17,407 nucleotides of DNA from an uncultured Rikenellaceae bacterium (GCA_904501625.1 CAJGBR010000033.1:1-17407), one strand, 5' to 3'. Numbered from the stretch's first letter, positions 7,848 through 14,603 are shown. The notes: generated by a model not told the origin, from the letters alone. Program-made: numbers and translations.

Positions 7848-9056
7848 TTATTTTCCTGTCAAGCGGAAAGTATCTGTTGCGATAACCAATTCTTCATCAG
7901 TTGTTGTTACCATAACCTTCACACGTGAAGAATCTTTGCTAAGGATTTTATCTTTACCGCGAACACCTTTATTAGCATCTTGGTCGAATTCTACGCCCAT
8001 AAATTCGAGTTCTTCGCACACTTGCAGACGAGTCATTGGGTCATTTTCACCCACGCCGCCTGTGAATACGATCAGGTCTACGCCGCCCATAATTGCTGCA
8101 TAACCACCGACAAAGCGTTTGATTCTGGTACGATACATATCCAAAGCCAACAATGCTCGTTGATTTCCTTTTTCTGCTTCAGCTTCGATATCTCTCATAT
8201 CAGAAGAGATATCTGTAAGGCCTTGCATACCTGATTTTTTGTTAATCAGGTTATTCAACTGTGCAGTATCCATATTTTCCTTGTCTGCGATATAGAGCAG
8301 TGCACCCGGGTCAATTTCACCTGTACGAGTACCCATAATCAAACCATCAACTGGGGTAAAGCCCAGAGATGTATCGAACGATTTACCATTCAGAATAGCA
8401 GTAACTGAGGCACCGTTTCCGATATGGCAAGTGATTACTTTTGATTTTTCGAAGTCGAGGCCACAGATATCGCAAGCCTTCTTAGCTACGAATTTATGAC
8501 TTGTGCCGTGGAAACCATATCGACGGATTCTGTAATCTTCATAGTATTTGTACGGAAGTGCGTAGAGATAATTCTTTGCAGGGATAGTCTGGTGGAATGA
8601 TGTATCGAATACAGCCACTTGCGGAATACCCGGCAACAAGTTTTCGATTGCGAGGATACCGCTCAAGTTAGCGGGGTTGTGCAATGGCGCCAATTCGAAA
8701 CAAGTTTTGATTTTTTCGATAACCTCCGGAGTAACCACTGCACTATCAGCGAAATATTCACCACCGTGAGCTACGCGATGACCTACTGCACCGAGTTCGT
8801 TCAACGATGCTATAACACCGTGATTCGGATTTGTAATTGCATCAATGATCAGACTGATACCTTCTGTATGGTCTTTAATCGGTTGATTGAGTTCGAATTT
8901 ATCTTTTCCTACGGGTTTGTGAGTCAGGATACCTTCAGCCAGTCCGATTCTTTCAACCAAACCTTTTGCCAACAGTTTCGGATCATTGGCAACATTCATA
9001 TCGATCACTTGGTATTTGATCGAAGAACTTCCACAGTTTAAAACTAAGATTGTCAT
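7848..9056 (-). CDS. ackA: Acetate kinase
   Basis: 402 residues, full length. It transfers phosphate between acetyl phosphate and ADP, making ATP during fermentation. Family motifs are all present: LVLNCGSSSIKYQVID at the N-terminus, VGHRVAHGG with the active-site Arg near 90, VFDTSFHQT with the catalytic Asp near 147, the HIGNGAS nucleotide loop, GFTPVDGLIMGTRTGEIDPG with the second catalytic Arg near 240, and IVFTGGVGEN near 330. The gene begins 8 nt after pta, so it is translated from the same message. Confidence 0.98.
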   Translation of the reverse strand: MTILVLNCGSSSIKYQVIDMNVANDPKLLAKGLVERIGLAEGILTHKPVGKDKFELNQPIKDHTEGISLIIDAITNPNHGVIASLNELGAVGHRVAHGGEYFADSAVVTPEVIEKIKTCFELAPLHNPANLSGILAIENLLPGIPQVAVFDTSFHQTIPAKNYLYALPYKYYEDYRIRRYGFHGTSHKFVAKKACDICGLDFEKSKVITCHIGNGASVTAILNGKSFDTSLGFTPVDGLIMGTRTGEIDPGALLYIADKENMDTAQLNNLINKKSGMQGLTDISSDMRDIEAEAEKGNQRALLALDMYRTRIKRFVGGYAAIMGGVDLIVFTGGVGENDPMTRLQVCEELEFMGVEFDQDANKGVRGKDKILSKDSSRVKVMVTTTDEELVIATDTFRLTGK

Positions 9057-9064
9057 TTTTTATA

Positions 9065-10066
9065 CTATTTTTCTCCTGCTTGGCAGGCTGTTATTGCAAC
9101 CATATTAACTATATCATCGATTGAGCAACCACGTGACAGGTCATTAATCGGAGCTGCCATACCTTGCAGCACAGGACCTGTTGCCTGAGCATTACCCAGA
9201 CGTTGCACCAATTTGTAAGCTATGTTACCTGTTTCGAGTGTTGGGAATACCAGGACATTTGCGTGACCAGCAATTTGGCTTTCAGGAGCTTTTTTTGCTG
9301 CGATTGAAGGTATGATTGCAGCATCAGACTGCAATTCGCCATCGATCATCAATGATGGATCCATTTCCTTAGCCAAGCGAGTAGCTTCTACCACTTTGTC
9401 GACCATTTCGTGTTTAGCAGATCCCTTTGTTGAGAAGCTCAACATTGCAATTTTCGGTTCGAAACCTGCGATAGCACGAGTAGTTCGACCTGTACAAACT
9501 GCGATTTGAGCAAGTTCTTCAGCTGTCGGATTCGGATGAACAGCACAATCTGCAAATACCATCATACCATTTTCGCCAAAAGATTTATCCTGAACGGTCA
9601 TAATGAATGCACCCGAAACGACATTAATACCTGGCAATGTCTTAACATATTGGAATGCAGGACGGAGAACATCTCCCGTAAAGTTATCAGCACCTGCAAC
9701 TTCGCCATCAGCATCACCAGCCTTAATCATCAGAGCTCCGAGATACAATGGTTTCTTAATCAGACGTTCAGCCTCTTCGCGAGTAAGGCCTTTTGCACCT
9801 CTGAGTTCGAGCATAAGCTGAACATACTTTTCCTGATTAGGATTATTTTCAGGATCGACGATTTCAGCATTGCTGATGTTCTTCAGATTGAATTTTTCAG
9901 ACAAATTCTTGATTTCATCAGGATTACCAATAAGTACAATTTTGGCAAATCCTTCACCCAAGATAATGTCTGCAGCCTTAATTGTACGTTCTTCTGTACC
10001 TTCAGGCAAAACAATACGACAAATCTTTTCTGCCGCTTTAGCTTTTGTTTTTTCAATGAAGTTCAT
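9065..10066 (-). CDS. pta: Phosphate acetyltransferase
   Basis: 333 residues, the short single-domain Pta, without the N-terminal DRTGG/P-loop domains of enterobacterial Pta. It makes acetyl phosphate from acetyl-CoA and phosphate for AckA. Typical blocks: CRIVLPEGTEERTIKAA, GALMIKAGDADGEVAGA, VFADCAVHPNPTAEELAQIA, LSFSTKGSA and VLVFPTLETGNIAYKLVQRL. The frame also has an ATG at 10111 that would add 15 residues (MYIVSLSHNILNIFE); that extension does not fit the family, so I choose the start at 10066 (MNFIEKTKAKAAEKICRIVLPEG). First gene of pta-ackA. Confidence 0.96.
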   Translation of the reverse strand: MNFIEKTKAKAAEKICRIVLPEGTEERTIKAADIILGEGFAKIVLIGNPDEIKNLSEKFNLKNISNAEIVDPENNPNQEKYVQLMLELRGAKGLTREEAERLIKKPLYLGALMIKAGDADGEVAGADNFTGDVLRPAFQYVKTLPGINVVSGAFIMTVQDKSFGENGMMVFADCAVHPNPTAEELAQIAVCTGRTTRAIAGFEPKIAMLSFSTKGSAKHEMVDKVVEATRLAKEMDPSLMIDGELQSDAAIIPSIAAKKAPESQIAGHANVLVFPTLETGNIAYKLVQRLGNAQATGPVLQGMAAPINDLSRGCSIDDIVNMVAITACQAGEK

Positions 10067-10108
10067 TTCAAATATATTTAGAATATTATGACTCAAAGAG
10101 ACTATATA

Positions 10109-10131
10109 CATCGATTTTTACCGATGCATCA
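10109..10131 (-). promoter_or_regulatory. Hairpin in the pta 5' leader
   Basis: On the minus strand GCATCG pairs with CGATGT around a short A-rich loop, inside the predicted ~80-nt pta leader. It is short and not followed by a T tract, so it is not a terminator. A role in message stability or translation is only a possibility. Confidence 0.3.
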
Positions 10132-10149
10132 ACATTAGATTTCAGACCA

Positions 10150-10181
10150 CAAAGTTAAGTATTTTTTCGATACGTTATCAA
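10150..10181 (-). promoter_or_regulatory. pta-ackA promoter
   Basis: TTG (10179-10181), 21-nt spacer and a perfect TAACTTTG (10150-10157) on the minus strand, giving a leader of roughly 80 nt before the pta ATG. Confidence 0.7.
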
Positions 10182-10204
10182 TCGAATACCTTTTAAAATA
10201 CTAA

Positions 10205-10241
10205 CGACGAAGTGTTAATATTCAAAAAAAACACTTCGTCG
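10205..10241 (-). terminator. 12-bp hairpin ending the phage-like cassette
   Basis: CGACGAAGTGTT (10205-10216) pairs perfectly with AACACTTCGTCG (10230-10241) around a 13-nt loop that is T-rich on the minus strand. It lies 13 nt after the last cassette gene. The tail after the stem (TTAGTATTTT) is only moderately T-rich, so termination is likely but not certain. Confidence 0.6.
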
Positions 10242-10253
10242 CAAAAAAACATA

Positions 10254-10619
10254 TTACAATTTTATCCGATGAGGACAATTTTCCAGAGTACACACATTTT
10301 GTTCAGCCTCTTCTCTGCGTTCGGCCTCCTCTTTAAGCATTATTTTCAGAGAGTTCACCTCGTCGAGCAGTTCGATGATACGGTCACGATTTTCATTTAT
10401 GATTTGTTGCAATCTGCCGAGTTGTTGAAAAGCGGTTTCAAGTTGTCGATTCATAAAGTCAATCTGTTTCTGGTAGGCAGTCAGCGATGAGATTCCTGTC
10501 TCTATTTCTAGAGCCTGAGTCTGGACTGATTCTCTTCGCCTACGCTGTCTATAAAACAGCAATGTTGCCGACATTCCGCCAAGGGCTCCCATAATTGAGG
10601 AAAATATTTCGGCAAACAT
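10254..10619 (-). CDS. Membrane-anchored coiled-coil protein, phage-associated
   Basis: 121 residues. Residues about 5-23 (IFSSIMGALGGMSATLLFY) form a single membrane segment, followed by an RQRRRR cluster and a long heptad-like coiled coil (about 40-105), ending with a Cys pair in NVCTLENCPHR. The basic cluster after the membrane segment suggests the coil faces the cytoplasm. Small proteins with this plan (N-terminal anchor, coil, C-terminal Cys pair) occur at the end of structural gene runs in Bacteroides phages as I remember them; a holin- or spanin-like role is possible but unproven. Its ATG overlaps the upstream stop in TGATG, so translation is coupled. Confidence 0.65.
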   Translation of the reverse strand: MFAEIFSSIMGALGGMSATLLFYRQRRRRESVQTQALEIETGISSLTAYQKQIDFMNRQLETAFQQLGRLQQIINENRDRIIELLDEVNSLKIMLKEEAERREEAEQNVCTLENCPHRIKL

Positions 10620-11065
10620 CAGATTACGAATCCTCCTATGATACGTGTTTTGTTTCTGATATTTTTTGCAGGGCTGTACGCTGGGTAATCATCAGATGAT
10701 GCTTCGACAATCGACACACAGAGATTCAGCAGTGTCGAAGCCCGAGCCAGTGTTTCTGCTCTCAATCGGTCTGCTACGACTACGGCAGCCTGAGCCGCGG
10801 TAGACTGCATCAGTGTCAGATAGCCGGAATATTGTGTAATCATCAGATATTTAACATAGTATGCTAAAGCTGGTTTTACATATAGTTCACACAACTCGTT
10901 ATGAGCTCCTGCCAGCAATTCATCGTACAGGCCGTTGAGCACAGGTCTGATAAATTTGTATTGGGCTTCGGCAATCACGGCTTGCGGAATCTGTTCGACG
11001 CAAATCTGTTCTGAGGGCACATAGGCCATATCGATTACGTCTTGTTTGGTTATAAGCATTTTCAT
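10619..11065 (-). CDS. Phage neck/head-tail connector-like protein
   Basis: 148 residues, mostly helical, with ITKQDVIDMAYVP at the start and a LYDELLAGAHNELCELYVKPALAYYVKYLMI block in the middle. It resembles the DUF6712-type small proteins found beside portal genes in Bacteroidetes phages, which I regard as connector-like; this is a pattern match from memory. The position 11 nt after the portal stop supports a role at the portal vertex. The last residues (RNKTRIIGGFVI) overlap the next gene by 1 nt. Confidence 0.6.
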   Translation of the reverse strand: MKMLITKQDVIDMAYVPSEQICVEQIPQAVIAEAQYKFIRPVLNGLYDELLAGAHNELCELYVKPALAYYVKYLMITQYSGYLTLMQSTAAQAAVVVADRLRAETLARASTLLNLCVSIVEASSDDYPAYSPAKNIRNKTRIIGGFVI

Positions 11066-11076
11066 TGTATCACTTC

Positions 11077-12309
11077 TTATTTATACTTCAACTGAGCAAG
11101 ATAAATATTTTGAGATTCATCTTCGGGATCGAAGTCAAGTCCATCAGCACGACGTGCCTCCCAAACCTTCATATACTCGGGACGCACCTTTGTCGGCGGT
11201 CGGTTAATAATTTCAAGCGACGAATCATCACAATCGAGAATATCCCGAATCAACTTTCTTATCGGATCGAGCAACTCCTCCTGTTCTGCAAGAATCACCG
11301 TATTGAGTGCAACCTCATACTCTTGCAGTATTCGCTCAGCCGAGAACCCATTAGAATAATCCAAACCACTCAACGATCTGAACCAGGAGTGTGCTACTAC
11401 AATATCACCTGTCGCCTGTTTATGCAAATCCAACCAATCAGCCTCATTATTTGAATTCATCGGGATAAACTGGCTTCGGTCGTTTGCCGTATCATTTTTC
11501 ACCACAAACATCACCTGCCCGGGTTTCCCTGCGAACTTGTTTTCGGCAGTCTTCATCAATTCGCGAGCCTGTTCTTCGTTATCAAGGTCAGCATCGAGCA
11601 CCATTACTCCCGATGGTTGAAATGAATTTTCCAATCGACTAATATTCCATCTATCTGTTTTATAAGCAATTGTCGACACATTCAGGCCTGCGATATATGG
11701 CGGCACACCATAATTTTCGAACATCGGCTCATAGTCTTTATAGTGAATCATCGACCTGAGAGTTCCATCATCAGCCCTCTCAAACATCGGGAATTTAGCC
11801 AAACGTTTCACATTGTTCGCAGCCCCAGTTTTCCAATCGTGGTGCAGCAACACGTGGTTGTTATCACGACACAATCGACACTTGGTTGCATCGTGATGAA
11901 ACAGAGCCATAAACGAATGACGTTCATCAGTCACCACCTCGACAAATGCGTTCCCGAACAAACACTTGTCAAATGCGACCTTATTCAGTAATTGTCTGAG
12001 AGTTTCACCCGATCCATTAGGCATATTTACCAACTCTGCCAATTTTTGGTCTTCACCGTCATAAACAAATCCTTTACCCGAAATATAATCTGCCTTATCA
12101 TTCAGAATTCGCCTATGCGTTGCCGATCGGCGAGCCATCTGAGCAAGTCCTACGGGAAAGAGATTATCATCGCCCCAATTCCAACATCTTTTATCTTGCA
12201 CATTTTGTTTGAAATCTGCACCGAACAAGTCGGTTCTACCACCTGTCATAAATGTTCGGGTAGATTTTGATTTCAGAGGCACTATTGTAATATTTTCATT
12301 TTGTGTCAT
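11077..12309 (-). CDS. Phage portal protein
   Basis: 410 residues, normal portal length. The N-terminal region has NWGDDNLFPVGLAQMARRS followed by ATHRRILNDKADYISGKGF, the typical portal opening (a DN-x-LP motif, then a Thr-His-x-x-hydrophobic block and a YI-x-G-x-G turn). The middle carries a VIRxP-like region (HYKDYEPMFENYGVPPYIAGL) and ends with a helical C-terminus (ILQEYEVALNTVILAEQEELLDPIRKLI). Portals form the dodecameric DNA channel at one capsid vertex. The order here is unusual: the portal comes after the capsid gene, whereas tailed phages normally have terminase-portal-protease-capsid. A hairpin (12330-12370) precedes it. Confidence 0.82.
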   Translation of the reverse strand: MTQNENITIVPLKSKSTRTFMTGGRTDLFGADFKQNVQDKRCWNWGDDNLFPVGLAQMARRSATHRRILNDKADYISGKGFVYDGEDQKLAELVNMPNGSGETLRQLLNKVAFDKCLFGNAFVEVVTDERHSFMALFHHDATKCRLCRDNNHVLLHHDWKTGAANNVKRLAKFPMFERADDGTLRSMIHYKDYEPMFENYGVPPYIAGLNVSTIAYKTDRWNISRLENSFQPSGVMVLDADLDNEEQARELMKTAENKFAGKPGQVMFVVKNDTANDRSQFIPMNSNNEADWLDLHKQATGDIVVAHSWFRSLSGLDYSNGFSAERILQEYEVALNTVILAEQEELLDPIRKLIRDILDCDDSSLEIINRPPTKVRPEYMKVWEARRADGLDFDPEDESQNIYLAQLKYK

Positions 12310-12329
12310 TTTTGATACAATGTTTAAAT

Positions 12330-12370
12330 AAAGCGGAGTTCTTGTCCTCAGACAAAAGAGACTCCGCTTT
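12330..12370 (-). terminator. Hairpin between the tail-like and portal genes (attenuator candidate)
   Basis: AAAGCGGAGT (12330-12339) pairs perfectly with ACTCCGCTTT (12361-12370); inside, TTGTC (12342-12346) pairs with GACAA (12351-12355) around a CTCA loop. The minus-strand tail is ATTTAAAC, without a proper T tract. This fits partial termination or an RNA-stability element better than a full stop. No promoter was found between this hairpin and the portal ATG at 12309. Confidence 0.6.
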
Positions 12371-12374
12371 GAGG

Positions 12375-12875
12375 TTATAATATTACGTTAACTTTTTTAG
12401 CAGGAAGGATATCTCTCCACGACAAAGAGATTGATTCGACAGACAAGCATTTCTGTTCTGTTGTTGCAGTTAAGATTTCAGCTTTGTCAAGTTTTACACC
12501 GACTCTCGATTTCGATCTTGACGAATAACCCATCAGGATTGCCGAACCATCATTGAACTCAACCAAAATCACAACGCCCTCACGAATATCATTTTTCAAC
12601 GATAGTGCGACAGTCCGCCCTGCTTCATTACACAATAAAGACACCTTCAGGGTCATCAACCACACTCCGGTATCCTCCGTAATGGTTTGATCAAATCGTG
12701 CCATATTTTCTTTAGGTAAAATTATCTTCCACTTGGCATCAGATTTCAGCCTAATCTCCGAGAAAACATTTTCGACCTCATCAAACACGATTGAATCAAT
12801 CAGCTCGGTTCTCACGAAAGCGACTTTACGGACTCCGCCGACAATCGTATCGCCCGAATGAGAGAGCATAACCAT
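12375..12875 (-). CDS. Phage tail- or neck-like structural protein
   Basis: 166 residues, predicted mostly beta. The pattern VVILVEFNDGSAILMGY, a run with SRVGVKLDKAE, then a closing SVESISLSWRDILPA resembles small beta-rich tail-tube or adaptor proteins of Bacteroidetes phages; assignment is by pattern and position, not by a catalytic motif. Its ATG overlaps the capsid stop in TAATG, so it is translationally coupled to the capsid gene and probably made in high amounts. Confidence 0.55.
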   Translation of the reverse strand: MVMLSHSGDTIVGGVRKVAFVRTELIDSIVFDEVENVFSEIRLKSDAKWKIILPKENMARFDQTITEDTGVWLMTLKVSLLCNEAGRTVALSLKNDIREGVVILVEFNDGSAILMGYSSRSKSRVGVKLDKAEILTATTEQKCLSVESISLSWRDILPAKKVNVIL

Positions 12876-13873
12876 TACTGCACAGCGAGATTACTTTGAG
12901 GTACAGCCACTACGATCAACTCCGGCAAGAGGTAATCACAACCGGCCATAAACACTGCACGTTGACGATTTTCGATTTCATCAGGGTTATACCACATTCT
13001 GACCTCCATACCAGGGAAATCTGTAGTATTCACTGCGAGAGCCAAATTTCGACGATCTGTCAGGATTGCAAACGACTGCGGCAGATCTTGACATTGAGCC
13101 AAATAGCTTGTAATCTGTACATCAACCACAGGAATTCCTCTGTACATCAGTGCATTTCGGCCCTCTTGACGTGCAATATATGCAGCCTCAACGGTCGAGT
13201 CGTCCAATGAATCCTCATAGTTTGCATAAACATCTGAGGTTACAAGCAATACGAGTTGACCCTGATTTTTAGTATCTTTGAGAACCTCCGAAGCATTTTC
13301 CCAGAGTGCTTTGAATGCGACTGCAGCACTACCTTGCTCATTTGGGTCTCCGAGTTCAATTGCTTTGATTTCATTTTCATCTTCACCTTGATCGGCCATA
13401 ATATTTTTGAGGAATCCATCAAAAGTATTCATAGTCGATTGACGTGTAGTATCTCCCACCCACATCGTAGCTCGAATTGCCTCCATAATTGACTCTTTAA
13501 ACAGAGTTGTTTCAGCCTCTTCGAGAGACGAGCCACTCATATCTTCAAGGTTTACACCATCTGCAGCTACGATATTCTCATACACCATCGAGAAATAATC
13601 TTCAGCCGAATAACCGAGTTCGGCTTTCACTTTTTGGAGTTTGATTGTTTTCTGGAATTTCTCTGCCGGATCAGCTCCGTGCCAACCTTTAGAATAAGTT
13701 TTAAGAATATCGGCCGAACGGCTCCAGAACTGCAACGTGGTCGGAACAGGCATATTATACAATACACGGATACCAAGATTCTCGGCATTCGGGCCTGTCA
13801 GCATCGGTCTAAAGAAAACGGTATCGAGTTCGTGACCAACATAAGATTTAGGATTTTCAATAATTTTAGACAT
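12875..13873 (-). CDS. Phage major capsid protein (HK97-like)
   Basis: 332 residues, a usual capsid length without a large N-terminal delta domain. Diagnostic parts are MWVGDTTRQSTMNTFDGFLKNI-like sequence near 155-175 (the Asp-Gly of a loop-to-spine transition), the central AYIARQEGRNALMYRGIPVVDV block near 230-252, and the C-terminal axial-domain sequence ILTDRRNLALAVNTTDF then EVRMWYNPDEIENRQRAVFM. These match the HK97-type capsid proteins of Bacteroidetes phages as I know them. It should assemble into an icosahedral shell. It is preceded by a scaffold-like gene (71-nt gap) and overlaps the tail-like gene by 1 nt. The frame is intact. Confidence 0.8.
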   Translation of the reverse strand: MSKIIENPKSYVGHELDTVFFRPMLTGPNAENLGIRVLYNMPVPTTLQFWSRSADILKTYSKGWHGADPAEKFQKTIKLQKVKAELGYSAEDYFSMVYENIVAADGVNLEDMSGSSLEEAETTLFKESIMEAIRATMWVGDTTRQSTMNTFDGFLKNIMADQGEDENEIKAIELGDPNEQGSAAVAFKALWENASEVLKDTKNQGQLVLLVTSDVYANYEDSLDDSTVEAAYIARQEGRNALMYRGIPVVDVQITSYLAQCQDLPQSFAILTDRRNLALAVNTTDFPGMEVRMWYNPDEIENRQRAVFMAGCDYLLPELIVVAVPQSNLAVQ

Positions 13874-13944
13874 TTAAACAAAATTTAATAGATTTATATT
13901 TAGACAGTTCAGTTGTTTTCCCTACAACCATAAAGGGTATCAGA

Positions 13945-14262
13945 TTAAGTTCTCTCACAGATAGACCACATATCGTCCATATATGCCCGTCGGTTATTTG
14001 AAATATTCCAATCGGCATCGTTTTTGGGATCCTCTTTTGGCTTTGTTGTTGTTTTAAGGACAGACAATTTGGCATTTCGGGCCTCAAGCAGCTCTACTTG
14101 TTTATTAAGGGATTCAATTATTTGTGCATTTTCGTTATTGCACTGAGAGTTTTCACTCATTGCTGTTTCGATTTTCGAGTCATCAGGCTGATCCATTTTC
14201 ACCAATTGAGGTTGACCCGAGACTGACTGTCGTATAGCATTCCAAGCATTTTTTAGATTCAT
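13945..14262 (-). CDS. Scaffold-like coiled-coil protein upstream of the capsid gene
   Basis: 105 residues, starting MNLKNAWNAIRQSVSG at an ATG (the frame remains open to a TTG at 14316, but that extension, MILIVLYFRDVKS, does not look like part of the protein). The middle has a Gln/Asn-rich coiled coil (about 47-75, NENAQIIESLNKQVELLEARN), then a Lys/Pro/Asp-rich hinge and a conserved-looking C-terminus ADWNISNNRRAYMDDMW. A short, charged, coiled-coil protein directly before a capsid gene is the usual place and shape of a scaffold; a C-terminal capsid-binding helix would fit. No protease motif is visible. Function is inference from position and composition. Confidence 0.6.
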   Translation of the reverse strand: MNLKNAWNAIRQSVSGQPQLVKMDQPDDSKIETAMSENSQCNNENAQIIESLNKQVELLEARNAKLSVLKTTTKPKEDPKNDADWNISNNRRAYMDDMWSICERT

Positions 14263-14357
14263 AAGATCGAGAATTATAGATTTCACGTCACGAAAGTATA
14301 ATACGATCAGAATCAAATGTTTATCAAAAGTTTAATTACAATTTCGGATATAAAAAA

Positions 14358-14379
14358 GCCCGCCTCGGAATAGGCGGGC
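14358..14379 (-). terminator. Rho-independent terminator after tRNA-Thr
   Basis: GCCCGCCT (14358-14365) pairs perfectly with AGGCGGGC (14372-14379) around a 6-nt loop, followed on the minus strand by six T (14352-14357). It lies 6 nt past the tRNA 3' end and should isolate the tRNA from the phage-like cassette. Confidence 0.9.
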
Positions 14380-14385
14380 ATTGTG

Positions 14386-14458
14386 AGCCACAATCCAGGA
14401 TCGAACTGGAGACCTACGCGTTACGAATGCGTTGCTCTACCGACTGAGCTATTGTGGC
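14386..14458 (-). tRNA. tRNA-Thr (anticodon CGU)
   Basis: 73 nt folding into a standard cloverleaf: acceptor GCCACAA/TTGTGGC, D arm GCTC/GAGC with an 8-nt loop, anticodon loop TTCGTAA (anticodon CGT at 14423-14425, reading ACG), T arm TCCAG/CTGGA with TTCGATC loop. The discriminator is T and CCA is not encoded. The anticodon stem ACGCA/CGCGT has an A-C mismatch at 31-39, next to the loop. Confidence 0.96.
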
Positions 14459-14474
14459 GTCAGGAATAGTGTGG

Positions 14475-14482
14475 CAAAAGTA
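14475..14482 (-). promoter_or_regulatory. -7 box of the tRNA-Thr promoter
   Basis: TACTTTTG on the minus strand is a perfect TAnnTTTG, 17 nt before the mature tRNA 5' end. No TTTG is found 19-21 nt upstream; that place falls inside the left arm of the inverted repeat at 14500-14516. Confidence 0.5.
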
Positions 14483-14499
14483 GTAAAATTTTCATTAAT

Positions 14500-14603
14500 A
14501 TATCGTTACTATAACATTTTTATTAATGGGATTGGAAATTAAAATAAATCTCTGCGTTGAATGCCGTGTTGGATTTGGGAAATTTTTGTTATAGTAACGA
14601 TAT
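14500..14603. repeat. 17-bp inverted repeat bounding a 104-bp segment (MITE or invertible element candidate)
   Basis: ATATCGTTACTATAACA (14500-14516) is perfectly repeated in inverted orientation at 14587-14603. The similarity goes on outward as TCATTA with a 3-nt indel. The 70-bp interior has no convincing gene. The flanks read AAT on both sides (14497-14499 and 14604-14606), which could be a 3-bp target duplication but is weak evidence in such AT-rich DNA. A terminator is unlikely because of the 70-nt loop. Confidence 0.6.

Noticed and set aside
9506..10081. Long plus-strand open frame (191 codons) opposite pta
   Set aside because: Antisense shadow of a well-conserved gene; Cys/Phe/Asn-rich composition and no promoter.
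10067..10111. Upstream ATG for pta at 10111
   Set aside because: It lies within the transcript, but the added MYIVSLSHNILNIFE is not part of the family N-terminus.
13890..13935. Small hairpin (GTTGT/ACAAC) between the scaffold-like and capsid genes
   Set aside because: Only 5 bp with no T tract; too weak to call a terminator or regulatory element.
13866..14087. 73-codon minus-strand frame ending inside the capsid start
   Set aside because: It overlaps the scaffold-like gene in another frame, has no family features and runs into the capsid start codon.
10100..14400. Attachment-site direct repeats flanking the phage-like cassette
   Set aside because: By eye no stretch of the tRNA-Thr 3' end is repeated near the far boundary and no other shared repeat of useful length was seen; a computed self-alignment would be decisive.
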